Below are positions 57,197 to 64,000 of a DNA stretch of 64,000 bases, one piece after another. Numbering within the stretch: the stretch's first letter is position 1; each line of letters opens with the position of its first letter. The DNA is from Lantana camara. Lineage: Eukaryota; Streptophyta; Magnoliopsida; Lamiales; Verbenaceae. A program made the position numbers and the translations under genes. The notes under the pieces are model-generated. The model was not told where the DNA came from. It did no database searches and was given only the letters and a program-made list of their open reading frames with translations. The stretch is from contig CM074857.1 in the NCBI GenBank assembly GCA_037501455.1, positions 97,931,501 through 97,995,500 of the forward strand, given 5' to 3'.

Positions 57197-60069
57197 TTTG
57201 CAATCCAAGCCATTAACACGTGATAATAAGTATAAGAAAGAAGAGTTAAGGCCGAAGGCCAAAATCAACCAAATTTTAGTACTTATGAATCCACTCCCTT
57301 TTCACAAACCAAGTTCAAAGTCACACACACGACTCGGCGAGTACGAGCCTCAGACCAACCTAACTCCATTCATAAATCAAAGATCTAAATCAAAAGCAAA
57401 ACAAAATTCAGAATCAAACAAACATACCTCTCGTTTGGGTGATGGCAGGGTAGCACCACCCTGACCTTCGATCACACAGTATGGGTCGTGAATTTTATGA
57501 CCCTCACGCCCAAGGACTCCTTCCCCCACCAAGCCTCCTAGTGGGTGCAGGGTTGATCCTTAAGTATGGAGACCATGCTAGGGACTACCCAACGGCCCAC
57601 ACCATCCCGGGTCTCCTTCACACAAATCTCCGAGGCCCAATCTAATTGTTCAAAAGTTCAAAAGTTCTTAATTTTCAAAATCCAACATAGTTTCAAAAAC
57701 ATAACTCGCGGTTTCAAAACACACATACCAACTCTTTTCGAAATAAATAAATGAAAATATTTCTTACATTTATATAAAAGCGTTTTCAAATATTTCATAA
57801 CAAAAGGGCCAAAATCCACACATATCTAAGTGCTTATACATATACATAGATCGCATGCGGGCTTAAATCACATCAAGGGTTGCAGGTCATAATAACTAAA
57901 AGAAAGAAACCTCACCTTGTCGACCACAATGAACGAAGCAAATCGGAACACACCTAAATGACAACCTCCTTTCCCTCGAAACAAAGCTCTGAACAAAACA
58001 AAGGACGAAAGACGGACTTAGACTCACAAATGAACCAAATAGACGCTCGACATATGCATACGGATGCAAAAGATGCATAAGAGATGCAATGGATTACCAT
58101 ATAGCGCATGCAAATTCATAACAAATCATACGTCTCCTAAATCAAGTTAAACAAATTCATAAAATTCATGCAATGGACATAACACGTCATAAAACATATT
58201 AGGCATGCATGTATATGACAAAAGAATCAGAAAAATATCAAACAAGGCAAGAAAATGGCACATTGATGCATGCAAGCATATTAAAGGGCATATAACGCAA
58301 ATTAGGTCATATATTACATGTAAAAGCATCAAAATTACCAAAATAAATTCACAAGTTTCATATAACATGCATAACATATCATACGACATATTAAGAAGAC
58401 ATTTCATATCATATAAGGGTAAATAAAAATCATACAAGATGCATAACCGAAGCATGAAGTCATATACGCACGTTAAGGTAGCATGTTGCACGTATGAGAT
58501 CATAAATCGAAAATGAACACATAAGTCAAGCCATAAATTCATAACATAACACTAAATACATAATATGACATGTTAACATAACATATAAGTCATAAACAAG
58601 GCATAAAAGGTAAGGAAAGCACAACAAAACGAAGCAAAACAACACACACAACAAGAATGGGGTGGTCGCGGCCGCTACCAATTCTCTCCAAGAATTGGTC
58701 CCGCCCGCGACCAACAACTCGAACCCAAGGCCACAGCAGGTCGCGACCGTGACTGAAAACCAACTGAAAATGTTCATGGCCACTACCTGACCACGCAGCA
58801 AGAGGAAAAATGGGTCTCGACCGTGACCAAGAAAGAGCTAGGCGCAATCGCGGTCTCGACCAAGCACGCAGCAACAGTAAAAACAGGGCAACAACAGCAA
58901 AACACAAGCCAAACCCAATCCTAATCCAATCTAGCATGTAGGGGAAGGATCATACAATCAAATTCAGGTCTTGTATCATGCAAAAACCGAACTAACATGC
59001 AAAGGAATGGAAGAAAATGGATCAAACATTCATACTCTTCATTTTCTCATACAAAGCATTAATGGTATCCTCAATTAAATGAACCTAAATTCTGAAACGA
59101 GTTCATATAATTAATAATGGATGTCTTAAGATCATAAATGATGCATCAAAGCAACCAAATTCATGATATTTTATACCAAATTCATCAAATTCTACCAAAC
59201 CCTTACTATTCATCATATTATCCATATCATGCTTAATTCTCCATCAAATTCAACAAAAGAGCACTTAAACAAAATAGGAGAAGATGGAGAACAATATTTC
59301 GGACCTACCTTTCGAATTTGAGGCGAATCGGATGTGTATTGAGCAAGAAATGGTCAAATGAATAGTACATAAGCCCCTTCTCTCTCTCTCTCTCTCTCTC
59401 TCTCGGGTTCCAGCTGCTTTTCCTCTTCTTTCCCTTGCTGAACCAAAATGAGAGGCATATGTGATGAAATAGGGTTTAATTATGGTCAAATGGGTTCAAA
59501 TATGGGGCGATTCGGATAAGAAACGGGTCGGTTATGATCAAAACGGACGAACCTGGCAAATTTGTTACACGAGCGTGTTTCGGGCGAAATTTGGAGGTTC
59601 AAACGGGTTTAGAAAATTACAAACTCAGGTTCCTTAGCTTCCATTCTTCTTTAAGAGTCTGATGCTTCTTTTGTAATTCGAATCCAAATTCCCGAGCCTA
59701 AGTTACGCCTTCCGGAACAGGAGGTGCGCTAAAACTAGTTAGCCCCTCGAGTCCCTTAACAAATAAAACGGTTCAAAAACTGTATCAAACGAACTCAGAA
59801 CATAAAACGAACACGTAGACAAATTCATAATAAACATATTTCATACATATCACGTAGTCACATAATTAGGAGCACATACGGGGTCATACGGATCAAACGA
59901 GGTCAAAACGAACAAATACTTAACAAGGTGTAATAAATAATTATTCAAATACTCAATTAGGCATATCAATAATTTAATAAACACGTAAAAAAATAAATAA
60001 ATAAATATAACGTGTACGAAACACTCTCGAAAGTGCGTACCTGTACAGCCGAAAAATCGAGATGTTACA
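57197..60069 (-). mobile_element. Truncated gypsy LTR G, minus strand
   Basis: Matches inner and 5' parts of LTR B (AAGGCCGAAGGCCAAAAT near 57249; GACTCGGCGAGTACGAGC near 57330) and ends GAGATGTTACA at 60069, the complement of TGTAACATCTC. Its 3' end is absent. It has a (CT)n run at 59379-59404 and a GGTCGCGACC cluster at 58665-58865. Confidence 0.75.
58665..58865. repeat. GGTCGCGACC/GGTCTCGACC palindromic cluster in LTR G
   Basis: GGTCGCGGCCGC, GGTCCCGCCCGCGACC, GGTCGCGACCGTGAC, GGTCTCGACCGTGACC and GCGGTCTCGACC recur, about 1.2-1.4 kb from the LTR 5' end. Confidence 0.65.
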
Positions 60070-60467
60070 ACGATGGTGGTGCGCGGCATTAGGCGGTGGT
60101 TTGGGACAGCGAAGGGCTATCCCATGCGCACGTATCCGAGTATGGTGGGCTCGGATAACCCCTTTTCGCACACGTCGGTAGCGCACGGCCAACGTGCTTG
60201 GATCGCGTCACCATGTTTCGTGTATCCATCCAAAAACCAGTTTTTCAAAATCAGATCGAATTAAAATCGTAGTTTAGTTAAATCCAGAACTAAACAGCTT
60301 AAAACTAGATTCATATGAAAATAGTTTTTCACGAATTTTCAAGAAACAGTTTTGACCCTACAGATTCATATTTCGAGCAAAAACCAAGAATACATAACTA
60401 TCATCCAAATTCAAGAATTTTCAGTCAAAATTCAATACAGTAACGTTTCGAAATGAAAGTTGCAAGG
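60070..60467 (-). other. Part of a copia leader next to LTR H
   Basis: The end of a copia leader nearest its primer site, including a GC-rich part at 60070-60200. Its left side is replaced by gypsy LTR G. Confidence 0.6.
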
Positions 60468-60481
60468 TGGCTCTGATACCA
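60468..60481 (-). other. Primer-binding site beside LTR H
   Basis: The complement is TGGTATCAGAGCCA, 2 nt from the LTR at 60484. Confidence 0.9.
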
Positions 60482-60483
60482 CT

Positions 60484-62719
60484 TGTTGGAAAACAGCAGA
60501 GTTAAAGCAGCGAAAGTTTAAAACAATTTCCAAAAGGGATCGTGATCTTGCAATGTTCGTTTCAAAACTAAGTGGGATATCAAGAAACTTACAATAGTTG
60601 AAGTTTTCTTGAAACGTTTTGAGCCGCCCTCAAACTTTCTTCATGCGGCATGAATATCCCCGTTTCTTGATTCTTTCTTCGAGATTCCAAAGTAGAAATC
60701 CTGTAGAGTAATAATCCACACCAACCTAGATTCAAATCATGTTAGTGAGTGTGCTAGTACTATAACATGCGTATTAAAGAAACAAGATTAAATTAAGAGC
60801 AAGATTAAATCTCTCTTCAAAAACTCCTGTTTGACGAAGATTGAATCTGCCACGCCTAAGCCCCTTTGAAAAAATTCGTCTGATCCTCAAACGTACGAAC
60901 TGATCACATTTTTCTAAGAAACCGATATTTTTTCAATCGGATTATGTTGGGCTTAACCTCATCCCACGCTCCCTTCATGTATTTATGGGGTTTCTTAAAC
61001 CCTAAGCCAGTTTTGGAACAGGATTCCTAGTTTGACTTTTCTTCTATTATTTCTTTCTCTTTAAGTAAATAATATCTCATCTAAAATAAGATATTTATTT
61101 TTCTAGAAAAAGAGCTCCTAACTAATTTAGGAATATTTAATTATTCTAGTAATAATTAAATATCTCATCCCAATAATATTTATTCTAATCATATTAGAAT
61201 TAATACTTTATTAGAATAATAAAATAGAAGATATTTATTTATTTATTTATTCTAATCAAATTAGAACAACTAAATAATTAAATACTTAGAATTAATTCTC
61301 CAATTAATTCCATCAAGGACTTTAGAATCAATTTTCTAATTAATTCTAACGGGCTAAAATTAATTCTCCAATTAATTTTATTTTGGCTATATAATTAATT
61401 CTCTAATTAATTATATTTAGGGATTTATAATTAATTCTCCAATTAATTATATCTTGGCTTTATAATTAATTCTCCAATTAATTATATTTGAACTTAATAA
61501 TTAATTAACACATGATCCAATTCTGTAATTGGAGTCACGCGTCCAAACACGCTCTTGACTCCCACACATGTACCATACTGGTGTGGTCTCATTTCGATCA
61601 ATTATTTGATCTTTCTAACAATACCCTTTGAACCCGATATTTGTGTGTGACCCTCTAGGTTCAATTTCAGTTAGTAGTGAGCCTAATTAATTAATACTCT
61701 TTATTAATTAATTATCTCACATATCACACGACCATAGTCTAGCAATAGGTGTGCGACCCCTACTCGAAATGTGAATGTATATTCGAAAGAACCTTTCAGT
61801 CAATGACATCAAGTGGGATACGATCCTCCTACCATCCTATCTCTCGATTAAGATCTAGGGCATGGGAATATAGAGAGTTCTACTAATCTTAATCTTAAGA
61901 CAAAGCTCCCTTCATATTCCATTTGATCTCAATCCAAGAAAACCCAATTTTCTTGATGTCTTGATCTAACCACCTTGCGCAAGGATTTTAGGATGGAACA
62001 TGAATGACTTGTATAATAAGAGATCATCTTACCTACAACAAGTGTAGGTCCTTTATTGATTCCAACAATTCTCATATGCCACTTGTGTAATCCCAACATA
62101 GGTCGTGGTTCAGGTGTTTATATGGCGACACCCTTTTGAGCCTATATCAAAGAATACAGAGTTAGCTCATATGAGACAATGTGGAATCTCAAGTCTAAGG
62201 ATTAATTCCTCACGTCATTGACATGTGAGATATTTCCTAATCTGGAAGTTCTAGTAACTTTCTTTCCCATTTAGGGATCTTCTCACGCGGGGCACACTCA
62301 GTGAACTTATTCTACAACAAGCACCCTTGTGTGTTGTGTACGCATCAACTTATGCACTTTTCACCCCATGAAAAATGATGATCCTTCTTAAGGACACAAC
62401 TACACAAGCAAGTCTCAACGAAGGCAAAGTCAACACTCCCACTGTCTGTCGGTCTCATTGACTTGGAGAAGTTTCTAATCCTCGCCTATGGATTAAGAAC
62501 TTATTTCATGTGTCATTCCCATAATGACAAAGTTCTTAACGGCTTCATCGGATCAGGGGAGTTCTAGACATGCACACGTAATACAAACACTCAAAACACG
62601 TAATGGCACATAAGAAGTGTTTGCCTGTGATTACAATCATTCGTATATTATTCAAAGATTATCTGTGATATAGGGAAAATCCCAAAGCATAACAGTTTTC
62701 TAGGGCACTATTCCCAACA
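60484..62719 (-). mobile_element. 5' LTR (H) of a third copia copy
   Basis: 2236 bp, TGTTGGAAAACAGCAG to CACTATTCCCAACA on the plus strand, same family as F. No 3' LTR partner remains. The following 5 bp, GTCGC, do not match the bases before LTR F (ATTTA), so F and H were separate insertions. Confidence 0.88.
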
Positions 62720-63928
62720 GTCGCGTCATGATGGAAGCCCCCGTCGACAGATCCTTCACCTGAAAGCCATATGGAGTGAATTCAACAGAAACACGGCTAG
62801 ATTCGCAAAGTTTGGAAACTAAAATTAAGTTTTTGTGTATGGAAGGAAAACAGAGGACATTATCGAGGTTTAAATGAGACTTACGACAGGGTAAAGAGAT
62901 ACAAGCCTAGTGAGTGATGGGGAGATTGCGGCCACCACCTATCATGACGTTGTCAGAAGCAGTATAAGGAGTGCGAAGGGATAAAGAGTCAAGGTCAGCC
63001 GTGATGTGATGGGAGGCACCACTGTCGAGAAGCCAGGACGGCATGGGTGTCGGGTCCGAGGTAGATGTGTAGTGAGCTCGGGGTTGCCATGGTGTGTGTG
63101 GAGGGATTTGAGGCCGGCGCTGTTGCTGAAGTGGACTAGGGTTCTGGTGGTAGGGCTGTGGGGCGTGTTATTGATGTTGGAGGATTCGATATTGAGGGCA
63201 TCGACGGGTAGAATGGCCCTGGATGCCACAAAATTGGTATGTGCCAAGGTACGGGCGAGGCTGGAGGGCTTGGTTACATGCTGCTGAATGGAGAATTCCT
63301 TATTGAGGAGTTTCTCATGGAGTTCGGCAAATACGATAGGGATTTCTCGAGCATTGACGACGTCGATGATGGAGCGATAAGCCTCATCAAGGCCGTCAAG
63401 GACAATGTCGGTGATGTCTTCCTGGCCAAGGGGGTGCCCCAAAAGGTTCAGTTATTCGGCTTTGGGGTAGATCAATGCCATGTACTCATTGATGGATTTC
63501 GAGACCTTGGTGGAGAGTTTGAGGGCGTCACGCAGTTGTTTGACATGACTCCTTGAGGTATTGGCAAAGGTGGTGGCGAGGGTATTCCAACCCTCATGAG
63601 AAGTGGCGGCGCTGTGGATGGTCGGAGCTACCGTGTGATGAAGCGATCCGGTAAGGGTGGCGAGGATGAGCTAGTCTTGTTGAATCCATAAAGTGAACTG
63701 AGGGTTGGTGACCGCAGTCCCGTCGGAGTGAATGGTGCGGGACTGTGAGGGAATGGAGCCATCAACATTGCCGAACAGGTTGTGGCCACGAAGGAGGGCT
63801 TGCATATGGAGCTTCCATACCAGATAGTTATTGGAGTGGAGTTTGACTGCGTTGGAGGAGTTGATGAGGACGAGTTGGCGAGCAGGCTCACCTTGAATCG
63901 GGAGAGCAACGGTGGAGGAGGCTGATTC
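62720..63928 (-). pseudogene. Gag-protease end of a different copia element (Ale/Retrofit-like)
   Basis: On the minus strand the gag reads NSSNAVKLHSNNYLVWKL, then LGHPLGQEDITDIVLDGLDE and LHEKLLNKEFSIQQ, the classic UBN2-type copia gag. Stops interrupt it at 63671-63673 and 63452-63454. A frameshift near 63040-63100 precedes the protease, which has SWLLDSGASHHITADLD in another frame. A further stop at 62907-62909 lies before a GAG-pre-integrase-like segment (VEFTPYGFQVKDLSTGA). The right end (gag N-terminus) is cut by an LTR at 63929, and the left end by LTR H. The gag differs clearly from that of the 22962 element, so this is a separate copia lineage. Confidence 0.82.
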
Positions 63929-64000
63929 TGTGACACCCCCTCCGTCCACACGTACAGGTTGGCACCACGTGTGAGTTTAATTTCTGTAATTGCATTTATT
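63929..64000 (+). mobile_element. Start of a plus-strand gypsy-type LTR (J), running off the window
   Basis: TGTGACACCCCCTCCGTCC, then ACAGGTTGGCACCACGTGTGAG, matches the opening of other gypsy LTRs here, including an ACGT core (63966-63971) about 38 bp in. TGACACCCCC at 63931 is an alternative start. Confidence 0.65.

Noticed and set aside
58147..58937. Cys- and Leu-rich minus-strand frames of 91-131 codons resembling membrane proteins
   Set aside because: They fall in gypsy LTR G, in AT-rich and palindromic sequence homologous to other non-coding LTRs; no conserved motif.
47940..62724. The F to H block as a single copia element with LTRs at 47945 and 60484
   Set aside because: The outer flanks (ATTTA and GTCGC) do not form a target duplication, and a primer site with its own LTR already lies at 55449-55465.
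63006..63556. Plus-strand frames of 93 and 105 codons
   Set aside because: They are antisense shadows of the minus-strand copia gag, which has recognisable family motifs.

Overview
The window is a piece of a repeat-rich flowering-plant nuclear genome; the species cannot be named from the sequence. Nearly all 64 kb is transposable elements nested in one another. I found no intact host gene, rRNA, tRNA or CRISPR array. The evidence for a plant is long-LTR Ty3/gypsy elements of chromovirus (Tekay/Del-like) type, long-LTR Ty1/copia elements, an Ac-like hAT transposon, a LINE fragment and what looks like an endogenous plant pararetrovirus.

Region by region. 1-5680: the 5' end of a minus-strand gypsy element, with internal sequence at 1-2289, a tRNA-Met primer site and one LTR at 2310-5680. 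5681-6552: a LINE zinc-knuckle fragment, AT-rich sequence and old repeats. 6553-16335: a complete plus-strand gypsy element with 2.5-kb LTRs, target duplication AGATG, primer site, polypurine tract, gag-protease ORF and a pol broken by stops. 16667-18630: a solo copia LTR with target duplication TTCCG. About 19000-21290: a pararetrovirus-like remnant, including a roughly 0.43-kb-arm inverted repeat and a promoter/poly(A) module. 21291-22386: a truncated copia LTR.

22387-45420 is a nested stack. An old plus-strand copia LTR (C) was entered by a gypsy solo LTR (A), and also by another solo LTR at 42419-44193. A was entered by a complete minus-strand copia element (22962-33031) and by a second gypsy solo LTR (B, 34704-41241). 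B was entered by a 3.5-kb hAT transposon (36188-39679). Target duplications at almost every boundary support this order. 45421-62719 holds a truncated gypsy LTR (E), a decayed minus-strand copia element (47945-57196, truncated), a truncated gypsy LTR (G) and the leader plus 5' LTR of another copia copy. 62720-63928 is the gag-protease end of a different minus-strand copia lineage, and a new gypsy-type LTR begins at about 63929.

No element here looks capable of moving by itself. The gypsy pol has three in-frame stops, the copia pol has at least six stops plus gag frameshifts, and the hAT transposase has a frameshift and a stop in its dimerisation domain. The most interesting signals are non-coding. 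They are clusters of GC-rich palindromes at the same place in different gypsy LTRs but with a different motif in each, regularly spaced dyads in copia leaders, CACGTG-core clusters in copia LTRs, and the pararetrovirus hairpin.
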